A stretch of 64,000 nt of DNA. Origin: Pyrocephalus nanus (lineage: Eukaryota; Chordata; Aves; Passeriformes; Tyrannidae). Location: the NCBI GenBank assembly GCA_038380795.1, contig CM076271.1, positions 17,747,001 through 17,811,000 on the forward strand. The letters run 5' to 3'. Of the stretch, positions 25,341 to 35,725 are shown in pieces. A program made the position numbers and the translations under genes. Under the pieces are notes generated by a model. The model was not told the DNA's origin. It searched no databases and worked only from the letters and a program-made list of their open reading frames with translations. The stretch's first letter is position 1. Every line of letters starts with the position of its first letter.

Positions 25341-28300
25341 CACTCCTAATGGATAGCCCGAGGGAAGAGCACCACTGTTTATTCTATTACTTTTTTAAAT
25401 CTCTGGAATATCAAGGTTACTTGCACACAGAGCTGCAGGCTGAGCTCTGCCTCCCCCTCCTCCCCGGACAACACAGTTTTAAGACTCCCAAGTGGAATTA
25501 CTTGCACTGGCCAAAATCACAAGATAGAACTTGTGAAAGCCTCAGCAGGAGCATCTCAGGCTCCAAACACACATGACAACCTGGGGATGATCAGAGAAGA
25601 GTGGCAACCTCCCCACTTCACCCCTCACTTTGGTGTGTCACCAGCTCCAGGCTCCCAAGTCCCTGTCCCTGTGGGAACAGAGTACCTTCAGCTCTGACAG
25701 CAACTTGGAAATAATCCAAATGCAGAGATAAAGTAAAAAATCCTCACCATTTACCTGAGTCCAGATGCTGAGAGTGTTGTTAGTGCTAGATAAAGGCAAC
25801 AAAAAAGGAAAACATCTCTGGATTTCGGTGCTGTTTGAGATCTGTTCCACCATCCCAGGTTTCAGGAATGCCAACACCTTTTTGGCAAACCCAGCTTGCA
25901 GGAGAACCTATTAAACACCATAAGAGTCATTAATCCACTACAAATAAACTGTTAATCTGCTGTTGGAAAAACATCTTCTGCTGTCCAGCAGGGCAAGGCA
26001 CAGATCCCCTTCCCACACAGACAGTAAGCCCCACCTGTGTGCAAAATGCAACAATCAACACATCAGAGGGAATGACTCCAGTGATTCAGTGCAGGCTCCT
26101 CCTCAAGACTAGGAGGGATGGTGGTCTGGCTTTTCCTGGTATCAGCCAGGAGAACAGGGGCCTAAAAAGCTTCACCTCCTGCTCCTTCCAGCTCCTGCTC
26201 CTCAGACAGTGTGTGCATATGTGGTGGAAAGGGACCACTTGGGTGAAGTCTTCAGGTAAAACCCTTTTTTCCACTAGTTAAGCAGTCTGGCTGGCAGGGA
26301 GAGCACTGGGAGCCCACTACAAGAGCTCAGAGAAATCACCAGCTCTACAAGAGTGTGTATTGGCTTGTCACTGCTCCTAGTGGAGTCACCTCCCAGTTGT
26401 TCTAACTCATCACCTTTAACTCAATCTTTTGATTGATGGAGACCTTGGATATATACATCTGCAGGATTTATAACTTGGCACAGAAGGAAAAGGATGATTG
26501 GCATCTCTAATAGGACTTGCAGGGGACAGATGGGTCAGTAAGGACCCAAAAGCACAGCTGGTCCTGCTCGGTGAGCTAAACTGATGCAGGATATGAATGG
26601 AAGGGTTGACAAAACTATGAATGAGGGGTGTCCAGAGGGGCCATCTTCCCAAGCCTGCTCCAGGATTGCTGGATTGCAGCGTGGAATCGTGGAGAAACTG
26701 AACCTGGGCTCCTCTCCTGCTGCTGCAGGTGCCCAGGTGCTGCTGCCAAGGCCAGAGAGGATGATGACAGAGAATGGCAGGGGGGTGGCAGACTCTGCAA
26801 AAGCCAGGGGGATGGCAGACCCTCCTGGGAGCAGTGGGAAGGTGGAGGCAGCCGATGATGCAGGCAGCAGCCACAGCTGAGTCAGAGCCACCAGCCTGCA
26901 TGCAATTCCCAAAACCTGGCAACCCCTGTCAGCCTCTCCCTCCCCCCTCCAGGCTCTCTCTCCCTCTGAGTGTCATCACGATTCGGGAGCTCTGCAGTCA
27001 GGGGAGGTTCCCATCACTCATTCTCGCCGTGCCATTGTGCCACAGCGACTCCCAGCTCGATCCCTGTCAGAGGGCTGTCACACACCCATCAAACCCCGCG
27101 CTGCCACAACAATTCAACCCGCCAGGAATCACCCTATTCCTTTTCCAGGGAGCGTTTCCGCAACTCCAGTCCACATTTTCCTTCCTTAACTCCACACCAA
27201 CAAAACTTGGGTTGAATAAGGAGAACAATAGGAGCAGCTAAACACATTTCCATGCCTGGGGTCTCCTGGTAGCAAGCACAAATCCCGGGCAGGCAGGGAT
27301 GCTGCCAGGCTTCCACAAGGCTCTCTCCTGTCAGGTCTGTTAATGCCTGGATGCAGCTCTAACCCTCAGCCAAAGCCTCAACCTCTCACAGAGGCTGAGC
27401 AGAGAGATTTTGAGATTTCAGAGGATTCTCCTTGCTGGGGATGAAGAACAGGGACACGTGAGAAAGGTTTAAAGATGCCAGTGGTTTTCTCCTGGGCAGA
27501 GGCACCCACTGGGCTGCCCCCAGCCATGGGGCAGTTTCTCCGTCTCAGCTGGGATGCTGATGGACATCTCAAATCTGGGGAAAAAATCTGGATTTATAAA
27601 TAAATTAACCCTTCCAGAGAGCAGCATTAGCCTTGAGCCCTAACCAGTTCCTTCCACTGCTCCTGATTTTGTCTTTCTTGAATCAGAAAGAAATTAATTT
27701 CATGGAAAGCTACTTTTTTCTTGCCCTTTCTTCATCTTATTTTTATAAACCCCACAGGGAAGTAAAGTATATGATCAGAGACAGCCTACTTGCTGCAGAA
27801 GCCAATTTGAAGAGTAAGACAGTAATAACCACCCAAAAGGTGGTGGGAGGGATTGTTGGCCTTATTTATACTTAGCTTATGCTGGTGATTCCTCCAGAGA
27901 GTCAAAAAAAAAAAAAGAGTAAACCCCTATTAGAGACAACTTCTGACAAGTCATGCTTTCAAACTTCCCCACATCTTTAGCCTGTTACACAGAATCTCTC
28001 TCCAACCTACTTAAAAATCTACCATCTATATTGAAGATTACAGGCATTAGATAGGTATTAATTTCTGGGTGAAGGCAGAATTAAAATCTCAGTTGTTCTG
28101 CTTCTTTACTCTGAGCTTTAATCCCTCCTAAAATACACACACAAACATGGAAAACTCCTCCTGCCAACTGCACACCAAACCTCCTGGGCAATACGAATCA
28201 GACAGCACAGCTTGAAGAGTGGAACAAAAATCAGCTTTATCTATTCCCATTCTTCTTACCTGGGCCAGCCACCACTTGCCGTTTCTGCAGCATTCCAGCC

Positions 28301-30513
28301 TCCTCCTGCTCACAGGGATATTTTGTTCCTGAATTTTGCTCCCCAGCTTGTTTTTTTGTTTGGTTTTTTTTTCCCCCAACACTTGAGAGCAACTTAGGGC
28401 AGCTCGAACACTTCAGACCTCTCTGTCCATGTCTGGCCAGATCCAGTAGCTGTGGCCAATTAATGCATCCTAAAAGCCTTTGATGTGCTGTTATCAAGTG
28501 TGCATTACACTGGGAATTTCACGCTATTTAAGTGAATATCGGCATTACAGGCTTTGAATGGCTCTGCCTCACCTGCTGGCAGGAGGAGGGGAGGGTTGCC
28601 AAGGCAGGCATGAAGAGCAGCAGGCAATTCTCACACTGGGACTCTCTAGTTGTTACTGTGCATTTTTAAGTCCCCCTCAGAATGTTTTCAGAGAAGTGTG
28701 AGGGAACAGCTTCTCGAGGAGGTCGGAACAGCTTTGACAACTCCTAACGATGAAAAAAAAATAGAGAAGTTGAAAAAAATTAAGAATGTTGGAAAATCAT
28801 GAAATATTCAGGATCCTGGGAATAATAAATAGTCGTGGTGGAGAGCAATTTCTCTCTTATTTTTGCATGGAGACACAGAGGAGAACAAAGGAGTACCTGT
28901 TTCTTGATTCCTCATCTAGGAAGCACAACTGGCTCATGCCTCCCGTGTTTCCTGCACAGCCAGAGCTGCCAGATCAGTTAGTGCTGTGTGAGGAGTGATC
29001 CCCGCTTAAGGAGCAACAGGGGACTTCAGGCAAGTGCTGGGAGAAGCACTGGCTGCAGGAAGACGTGATTTTCTAGCTTTAATATTAACTGAGGACCAGA
29101 GCTAGGTACAGAGCACTCTTCACTGTCACAGGCTTCCACGCTCTGCCACGGGGAAGCTTTGCAAGTGGGATAATTGCAGTGGTGTGAAGTGCTTTGATTA
29201 GGAATTTCTGAAACAGCCTTTGATGTTGCTGGTGATCTCTGCACGCAGGTTTTTCTCTGCTGAGAATAAACAATGAGAAAACACGTCTGAAGTTTCCAGT
29301 GTCTTCCCATTAGATGGGTTCAGCCGGGATCAGCATCAGCCCCGACCCCGTCTGGAAAGAGGCTCCATACACATATCAAGCAATCCATCACTGCAAGGGG
29401 GAAAACAGCAAACAAACCTCGCTGTGTCTGCTGACAGCAGGAGCAAAGACAAGCACGGCATAGGCACGTAAATATTCCAGAAACAGCCGAGAGAGAGGCA
29501 GGCAGAGAGACCTGGCATTCCCCTCTCCTTGTTACAAACACAAAAGCCATGAGGGCATCCAGGTCTTATAAACTGCAGCTGTTCTCCCTCTTCCTTTCAG
29601 TCCTGCTGGTTCTCCATAAGTGATCAGGATCAGTTTGGGGCTTTTTTTAATCTTTTCAGTTTGGGAATCACAAGTTTCACAGCTCTGCTCTCTTTAAAAC
29701 ATCACAGAATAAGGTTTGCCTTTGAACAACCAAATAAATGGGGCTCCAGCAGTCCATCCAACCTGCTGCAAGGCAAGACACCTGCCTGAAGCTGAAGATG
29801 TGCATCCCAGAGGGATCCACAAACTCATGAGCACAGTAGTGCATCCTTTTCACACCCATCTTCTGCAGTAAGTGGCACCCAGTTTTTCAGACGGGTTTTT
29901 GGGGTTGTTTTTGCTTTTGGTCGTGCAAAGAAGGAAAGATGGGCAGTAGCTCTGCAATCACAACTGCAATTTCTTCTTGATGTAGCTGCCTTCATCAGTT
30001 GATGGGAAGCACCTTGCTTGCAGTTGGGATGCAAACACAAGCCCTGTCCCAGGGTGCTTTGCTGACTTAGAATGGGAATCCCATTCCCACGGGATACAGC
30101 TGGTCCAGCACGGCTGTTCATCACATCCATCCTGTCCTTTGCAGACAACTTTTTGCTTTGGCCCCTGGAAACTCCCACTGTGACCTAAATGCTGCCAGAT
30201 ACACAGCTCATGTTGGGCAGGAAAGGAACAGACACAGCCCTGCCACGAATTCCTAAAGCTCCTTCCTGACTACAGGGTGTTCCATCTTCATATTTGAATT
30301 GCCCCCAAAGTGCTGTGTGAAGTGCTGTCAGATTTAAATAAAAATAGTTTCAGAAATTAGGTGACACGTGAACCTTACGGAGGAGAAGGTTTTTCTTCTC
30401 TCTCCCGGTTATGTGAGTTGGTGTTGGGTTTTATAACACTTAATAACTGACATCCCAGAAGTTTATAAAACCCTAAGGAGCTATGAAAAGAATTCCCCAT
30501 CCTCTTGTTACTT
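25341..30513. other. Intergenic DNA, no gene recognised
   Basis: Unique non-coding sequence. The block 28380-28560 (containing CCAATTAATGCATCC and TATCAAGTGTGCATTACAC-type strings) has a conserved-element look. A 168-codon frame at 26416-26922 (minus) is proline/serine-rich with no recognisable domain and is treated as chance. Confidence 0.65.
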
Positions 30514-30643
30514 AGAATCATAGAATGTTTGGGATTGGAAGGGACCTTAGAGATCACCTTGTTCCAACCCTCTGCCATGGGCAAGGACACCTTCCACTAG
30601 ACCAGGATGCCAACTAGACCAGACCAACCTGGCCTTGAAACTC
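30514..30643 (-). mobile_element. CR1 LINE 3'-end fragment (minus orientation)
   Basis: 'agaatcatagaatgtttggg', 'attggaagggaccttagaga', 'ccatgggcaaggacacc', 'ttccactagaccagg' and 'aacctggccttgaa' follow the reverse complement of the CR1 3' end. It lies about 1.4 kb beyond the RYBP 3' UTR and is 5'-truncated. Confidence 0.95.
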
Positions 30644-32027
30644 CCTACAGGTAATAAACACAAACAATACAACACTCAAGTCCAGAACATACCTTACAGC
30701 AGCCTTGGGTGCCCTTTTTTCTGCCTCCTTCAACCCCCTTCTCCTGCAGCAGGGCCAGCTCTGCAGCTCCAGCATTGCAAGTGGCTCTTGGCTCACTCAG
30801 CTCCAAGGCAAGGGATTTCCAGGAGACCAGTCACCCAAAATGCCAGGGAAGGGGTGAGTTGCTGGCTCCATTCCAGCCTTCACATTCAAGCACCAAGGTG
30901 ATGAAGATGAAGCCTGTCTCCTCCACTGCCTGCAGCTCTTTCATTCTGCCCCAGCAGCAGCTCTGGCACCTTCTCCTGGTCACAGGTGGAGGATGGGGAC
31001 TGCAGGCTCTTCGAGGCAGGGACTGTTTCTCTGCTCAGCCCTCAGCATGCCAAGCAAGTGCTTTTCAGGTCTGTAGAACAACCACTACCTTTCCTGTTTC
31101 TTCTTATTCTTGGCACAAAGGCATCTGAATCGCTTCCAACTGAGGTTAAAAGCATTTAAGTCTGTTTGCACATGGGGTTTTTAAAGCGACCTCTACTTTT
31201 AACACACACTTTCCCCACCATACACAAAAGTATCCCAACTGCTTTTCATTTATAAACTGCCCTTACATATATTCCTGAGAAAAAAAGCTCTGGAGTAAGA
31301 TTTTGTCTCCTTTGCATTTTACCTATCGCTTCATTTTCAAATTTCAACTTCATATTTGAACAGTTACATCACACACCTCCCATCTCGGGTGGTGGAGGGG
31401 AAACACGAACTCGTAAGAGCAGAGTAATTCACATCATCCTTGTTTCCTAGGCAGACCAAAACATTGCTTGCAAAATACCAGTATTTTTACACTACAAAAA
31501 TACAATTAGGCTCTCAATTACATTTTATTAAATTTACTCCTGGGAGTTCGTTAGCACAAGGCAGCCAAAGGAACTCCCAAGGGCTCTCACTAAATCCTCT
31601 GCGCTAAAGCCTCACTGCTCCCGTGGCTACAGAAAGGGGGAAAATGATTATTTCCAAGGACCAGAAACCCAAATTCTGCAGACACAGCTGCCACAAACTC
31701 TCTGCACGTTGTGAGTCCCAAGGAACAAACTGGATTTACCTGCTTGACTGAGGTTCTCCTTGTGCACAAGCTGTGTTTGCAGAAGTGGGTGCTCGAGTGG
31801 CGGCTCCTGGACAAGATGTACAGACTGACAAGCTGCTCCAGCAACAGGAGTTCTCCACCTTTTCTGAACACTGGCATCTCCCAAAAAAGAGAGCTTTCAG
31901 ATTTAATTAAATTTTACTATTTTATTTGTGAAAAAACTACAAGCAGAATTCATAAATAGACATTTCTATTTAAAGCAGGAAAATGATAAAGTGGCTTCTA
32001 ATAACAGTCGTGCACATGCCAGTAACA
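30644..32027. other. Intergenic DNA immediately downstream of RYBP
   Basis: Sequence between the CR1 copy and the presumed RYBP 3' end. It includes the alternative AATAAA at 31921-31926. No gene recognised. Confidence 0.65.
31921..31926 (-). terminator. RYBP: Alternative distal polyadenylation signal (AATAAA)
   Basis: A second AATAAA on the minus strand, just beyond the preferred signal at 32045-32050. If used, the 3' UTR would be about 120 bases longer. Nothing in the sequence alone decides between the two. Confidence 0.3.
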
Positions 32028-32044
32028 GGAATATATTAACATCT

Positions 32045-32050
32045 TTTATT
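32045..32050 (-). terminator. RYBP: Probable distal polyadenylation signal (AATAAA) of RYBP
   Basis: A canonical AATAAA hexamer on the minus strand, in the context GCAAATAAAAGATG. It lies about 3.68 kb past the stop codon. Downstream on the minus strand is TGTTACTGGCATGTGCACGACTGTTATT-like sequence, moderately rich in G and T as expected for a downstream element. A second hexamer 124 bp further on (31921-31926) is an alternative. Confidence 0.55.
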
Positions 32051-32771
32051 TGCTAGACAAAGAGCAGTGTCCAATATAAATTTCCCAAAAACATTTAAGA
32101 CCTGTGAATTTCTGACCAGTTCACAAAACCACCATTGACACTTTAGCATGAAGATTAAAACAAACCTAACAGGACTGTCAGCTCTAAAGACTTTACAGAG
32201 CGGAAAAACTTTCAGAAGCGTTATACAAGCTGTCTTTCTGGGCAAATGAAAAATATAGCTCGTATAATACATTAACATAAAAATCCACAAGATAAGATTA
32301 TGTTTTGACATACTTAAACAAGCATTCTATATTTGTCTCCAACAAACAAAGCTAAGGAAATAATGTAACCATCTTTACACAGTAAATTAAGGTTACAAGT
32401 CATACACAAGAACAGAACTGCTTGCGCATTAAAAACTGTTCAGCTCCATTGTCATACTCTAAATGTTGGCTCTTAAAACCATTCGGTTACATACAAGCAA
32501 AGGTTATTATATAGTCAGCAATTAATAAATTTTTCAATAATTTAAGTTTATGGTAGAGCTTAAAAAAGTTAGACTGAGAATGATCTTGGTAAGGCAGGTG
32601 AAAACATCTCAGTGGAAATAAAACTCACGGAAGCTGCTGCCGAATTTTCGATCTGTCCAATTTGAAGCTGAGTTCCAATTAGAATAAATAGCCTGGTCGT
32701 GTAAAACGCTGTCACCTTTCCTTTGCAGAACTACAGTCAACTGAGCAAGTCAGGCAAGCTGTGTCGGTGTC

Positions 32772-32792
32772 TGTGTGTGTGTGTGTCTGTGT
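32772..32792. repeat. TG dinucleotide microsatellite in RYBP 3' UTR
   Basis: An imperfect (TG)n run with one TC break on the plus strand, giving CA repeats on the RYBP transcript strand. Confidence 0.9.
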
Positions 32793-33033
32793 AAGAGTCG
32801 AAACTTCGCCATCGTAACACTGTGCTTCACTTACCTGCTTTCTGTGCCACTGAACACTGCGAATCTGGTCCTTCCCTACTCTAGTGTTTTGGGTTGGTTT
32901 GGTTCTCAAACACCTTCCCCACCACCAGCGGGACAGCCCACGGACAGGGCACGGGGGGGATCCCACCGGAGAAATCAAGTGTAAAAGCAAACGCTGCCCT
33001 TCAAACCCACAACACAACAGCTACGGATGAGGC

Positions 33034-33052
33034 TGGGGGGGGGGGTGGGGGG
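33034..33052. repeat. G tract (poly-C in the RYBP message)
   Basis: A run of G interrupted once by T on the plus strand. The transcript carries the complementary C tract, the kind of sequence bound by poly(C)-binding proteins. It lies about 100 bases from the GGA repeat. Confidence 0.9.
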
Positions 33053-33122
33053 TCAATGCTTAGCAAGCAATCCCTAACTGAATGCAGAATTACAGGTCAC
33101 TTGTTCCAAAGAAATTTTCCCA

Positions 33123-33128
33123 TTTATT
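33123..33128 (-). terminator. RYBP: Candidate proximal polyadenylation signal in RYBP 3' UTR
   Basis: AATAAA on the minus strand, in the context TATAAATAAATGGG. Use of this site would give a 3' UTR of about 2.6 kb. It would keep all three miR-29 matches and the AU-rich element but drop the last kilobase. A C-rich tract follows on the transcript at 33034-33052. Confidence 0.3.
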
Positions 33129-33149
33129 TATAGCAAGCTACTTTATCAA

Positions 33150-33166
33150 GGAGGAGGAGGAGGAGG
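33150..33166. repeat. GGA trinucleotide repeat
   Basis: About five to six GGA units on the plus strand (CCT repeats on the RYBP transcript strand) within the 3' UTR. Confidence 0.9.
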
Positions 33167-33291
33167 CCAAAGAGACAGATGTTACCGACTTCACCACGAG
33201 TAGCTGGTTTTACGGCGTTAAAGCTTTTTCAAACTGATCTACAGGTCTATTTTCACTTGAAAAAGAAGCAATTTCCTGGTACACACAATGC

Positions 33292-33342
33292 TTTTTTTTT
33301 TTTTTTTTTTTTTGCCTTTTTTTTCTTTTTTTTTTTTTTTTT
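33292..33342. repeat. Long interrupted T tract (A tract in the RYBP message)
   Basis: 51 bases of almost pure T on the plus strand, interrupted by gcc at 33314-33316 and c at 33325. In the RYBP 3' UTR it is transcribed as an internal A tract. It could prime oligo-dT cDNA synthesis and mimic a polyadenylated end. Confidence 0.95.
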
Positions 33343-33392
33343 GCACAAATTCCCAGATCCAGTGAAGAAGGTGAGCATGTGGGTTGACTTGA

Positions 33393-33399
33393 AGCACCA
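33393..33399 (-). promoter_or_regulatory. miR-29 seed match (7mer-m8) in RYBP 3' UTR, site 3
   Basis: TGGTGCT on the minus strand, followed by T. It lies about 50 bases upstream, on the transcript, of the long A tract at 33292-33342, in a likely unstructured setting. Confidence 0.45.
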
Positions 33400-33579
33400 G
33401 AATCAGCCCCACTGAGGCCAGAGGGACCCGCCACTCGCTCACAACTCCTGGCTGGATCACGGCCGAGATGCACGCAAGCCTAATTGATAATGGATCATTT
33501 ATAAAGCAGTGCAAAATATACAAGTTCAGGGGCATCTTCAAAAAATCTCTCTTAAAAAATTATTCCAATACATTTCAGT

Positions 33580-33594
33580 AAAATAAATAAATAT
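33580..33594 (-). promoter_or_regulatory. AU-rich element (overlapping ATTTA / TTATTTATT)
   Basis: On the transcript strand this reads ATATTTATTTATTTT, which contains overlapping ATTTA pentamers and the TTATTTATT nonamer typical of mRNA-destabilising AU-rich elements bound by the TTP/ZFP36 and HuR families. It lies about 2.1 kb into the 3' UTR. Function is inferred from the motif only. Confidence 0.4.
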
Positions 33595-33761
33595 GGCTGA
33601 CCAGTTTACCCTCCCTGAGACCCTTAAAGGAATAGTAAAAACTGGAAAAAGGAATGTCTTTGCAATATCCCACTAATGTTAAAATGTGGATTGAGATATT
33701 CATAGTATTTAAAACTATGTATAATAAATTGTCTTGATGCTCATAGGAAGCATCTGTTTTC

Positions 33762-33768
33762 CTTTGGT
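33762..33768 (-). promoter_or_regulatory. miR-9 seed match (7mer-m8) in RYBP 3' UTR
   Basis: The minus strand reads ACCAAAG, complementary to miR-9 nucleotides 2-8, inside GAACCAAAGGAAA. A single 7mer is weak evidence, since one match per few kilobases can occur by chance. Confidence 0.25.
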
Positions 33769-33876
33769 TCTTTAATACTTTAAAAATGCTTAAAAAAGAC
33801 AGCCTATACTGTGAATATAAGCAGAATTAAGTTGGGGTGCCCACGTTAACATATTCAGAATAAAACTGCTGCTGCC

Positions 33877-33883
33877 AAGGCAC
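33877..33883 (-). promoter_or_regulatory. miR-124 seed match (7mer-m8) in RYBP 3' UTR
   Basis: The minus strand reads GTGCCTT, complementary to miR-124 nucleotides 2-8, about 110 bases before the miR-9 match on the transcript. Both microRNAs are neuronal, but each site alone is compatible with chance. Confidence 0.25.
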
Positions 33884-34622
33884 TGCCAAGCACATGCCTT
33901 CAAGCAGGGGCTGTAACAGATCCCTAACTCACACATTTCTGTCACCAGTGTGAAAGGAACCTACATCTGCTACTCAAAACCACACAGATTTTAAAAGAAA
34001 TCCTAAATCAGTTGCCTCCACAAAGAGAAATTTCTCTTACCGAGCAAATAATTCATAATACAACAAGCAGGCACAAAGTTGTCAAAACGTGGCCCCTCTT
34101 TCATCACGCCCAAAAGTTATGCATTTGATGTCAAATGAAGCCACAGCCTCTGTGCCTGAAATTACTGCAAAGCACCCTGGGGCCACTAAATAAAGATGAA
34201 AAACCAAAGAGGTTTAGGGTTTGTTTCGCCTTTTTTTTAAAAAAATAAAAAAGTTTGTTTCACCTCTTCAGCCAAGTGTTTTAGCAGGATAATGCATGGA
34301 AGGTAAACTGTAAAGCAACACTAACAGGCCAGGAAAAGAAATTATAGTCTGAATAGCTTTAGAGTAAGAACGAAGGAGATGCTGGTCATGAGCATGAGCC
34401 ACGTGTCGCTCACTTGCCAGCAGGAAAGCTTATCCCTACTTTTGCTCCCACAGCAGGAGACTCCGAAGTGTCCAAGTGCTGACAAGCCCATCACTGGACA
34501 AGATGCTGCTCAGAAACAACCCTTGGAATACAGATGGACTTCGAGGAGAAGAGCCATCCCAACAGCACCGATGGGACAGATGGAAGGGGCTGACAACCAC
34601 TGACCCACACGTGGCTGGAACG

Positions 34623-34629
34623 AGCACCA
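34623..34629 (-). promoter_or_regulatory. miR-29 seed match (7mer-m8) in RYBP 3' UTR, site 2
   Basis: TGGTGCT on the minus strand, followed by C. It is the second of three miR-29 seed complements in the 3' UTR and lies in a more G+C-rich part, where pairing accessibility is uncertain. Confidence 0.45.
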
Positions 34630-35179
34630 GCTTGGTTCCCGAGCCCGGGATCGCTCCCAGCCCTACAGCCCCCTGCTGCCTTCACCCCACAGCCACCACT
34701 CCAGTTCTACAGTTACCTCGGGCACCGAGGCAGGTGGGTGGAATTCACCACCTCTACCACCACCAGCACCCGTGGGACTGGCTGTGCACGACACCGTGGT
34801 GCTCACGATACCAAAACACACGGATCCACAACACCAGCAGTCTGGTTGGGAATGGTTACGCTCCAGCTGGGCAGGGACCTGCACATCACCAGTGGGAGGG
34901 ACCCTAGTGGAAACACAAGCTACCTGGAGCAACCCTCTCTCATCTCGGATCCCAAGCTGTAACAATCAAAACCGCGTGTCCAGTATGTTTTAGCCATTGC
35001 TTAGGGAAGAAATTGGGAAAGAACAATAGAGAGAACAGGTCCCATCCAGGTTCAAACCTTCAGGAACACTTTTCACCTAAGACCAGTTCCATTTCAGTTT
35101 CAGTACTTTCACAGAAGGGGACTGTTCCAGATCTTGAACTGTTCATTTTTTTTTTTTTTTATCACTTCACAGTGTTTCA

Positions 35180-35186
35180 AGCACCA
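35180..35186 (-). promoter_or_regulatory. miR-29 seed match (7mer-m8) in RYBP 3' UTR, site 1
   Basis: The minus strand reads TGGTGCT, the complement of miR-29 nucleotides 2-8. It is the match closest to the stop codon, about 540 bases into the 3' UTR. The next base is T, so it is a 7mer-m8 and not an 8mer. Confidence 0.5.
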
Positions 35187-35214
35187 GCGTTTCCATGTAT
35201 TGGTTTCAAATAAC

Positions 35215-35262
35215 CCTTTATATATATTTATTTATATATATATTTATATATAATTTATATCA
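35215..35262. repeat. A+T-only low-complexity block in RYBP 3' UTR
   Basis: TATATATTTATTT-type sequence with almost no G or C. It contains the candidate proximal polyadenylation hexamer at 35227-35232. Confidence 0.85.
35227..35232 (-). terminator. RYBP: Candidate very proximal polyadenylation signal in RYBP 3' UTR
   Basis: AATAAA on the minus strand within an A+T-only block (35215-35262), about 500 bases after the stop. A T-rich stretch (A on the transcript) lies just before it at 35148-35161. Cleavage here would remove all three miR-29 seed matches and the AU-rich element from the message. The low-complexity setting makes a chance hexamer quite possible. Confidence 0.25.
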
Positions 35263-35725
35263 AAACTGATAGTACACAGTATAACTGGAAGAAGAACTGA
35301 ACTTAAAAAGGATATGTTGAAAGAGGATGGAGTTTGTGAATGCAATAAATAAAGCCCCCTTCCCTCCCCACCCGCTCCCGACCCCAAAACAAAAAGTTGT
35401 CATGTTCATGGAAAATTGTGCACAGCAGATATTATAAAAAAGTAGATTCAGGAGCACATCCAATTATAAATGATTGTTAGGAAAATCATATAAAACAATG
35501 GAATACATAAAAGTGTCAAGAGTAATCGTTAGGGTGAGAAATTCCTTGGTGGCCAGATGCCCACGGCAAGCAGAAATTATCCTGGTTGCATCAGTAAGAG
35601 GTCGATGTCCGAGAAAGTGTGTTCAAGCACAGAAGAGGCTCTTCCAGGATTTGAACAGCGTGGGCAGGTGGAGTGTTTGAATTTCATACCCTGATTCATA
35701 GTTTCCACAACTCCATGTGCAATTT

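Larger units (their letters stand above)
32028..35725 (-). other. RYBP: RYBP 3' untranslated region (about 3.7 kb; distal end inferred)
   Basis: Sequence immediately after the RYBP stop codon, transcribed on the minus strand. No reading frame continues. Its end is inferred from an AATAAA hexamer at 32045-32050 (seen on the plus strand as tttatt) with a cleavage point expected 10-30 bases further on. Human RYBP also has a 3' UTR of several kilobases, so the length is plausible. It contains three miR-29 seed matches, single miR-9 and miR-124 matches, an AU-rich element near 33580, an (A+T)-rich block at 35215-35262, a C-rich tract, a CCT repeat, a CA-type repeat, and a long A tract in the transcript (33292-33342). 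The exact 3' end needs transcript data. Confidence 0.75.

Noticed and set aside
26416..26922. 168-codon open frame on the minus strand
   Set aside because: Proline/serine/cysteine-rich, no known fold or splice context, with competing overlapping frames on both strands.
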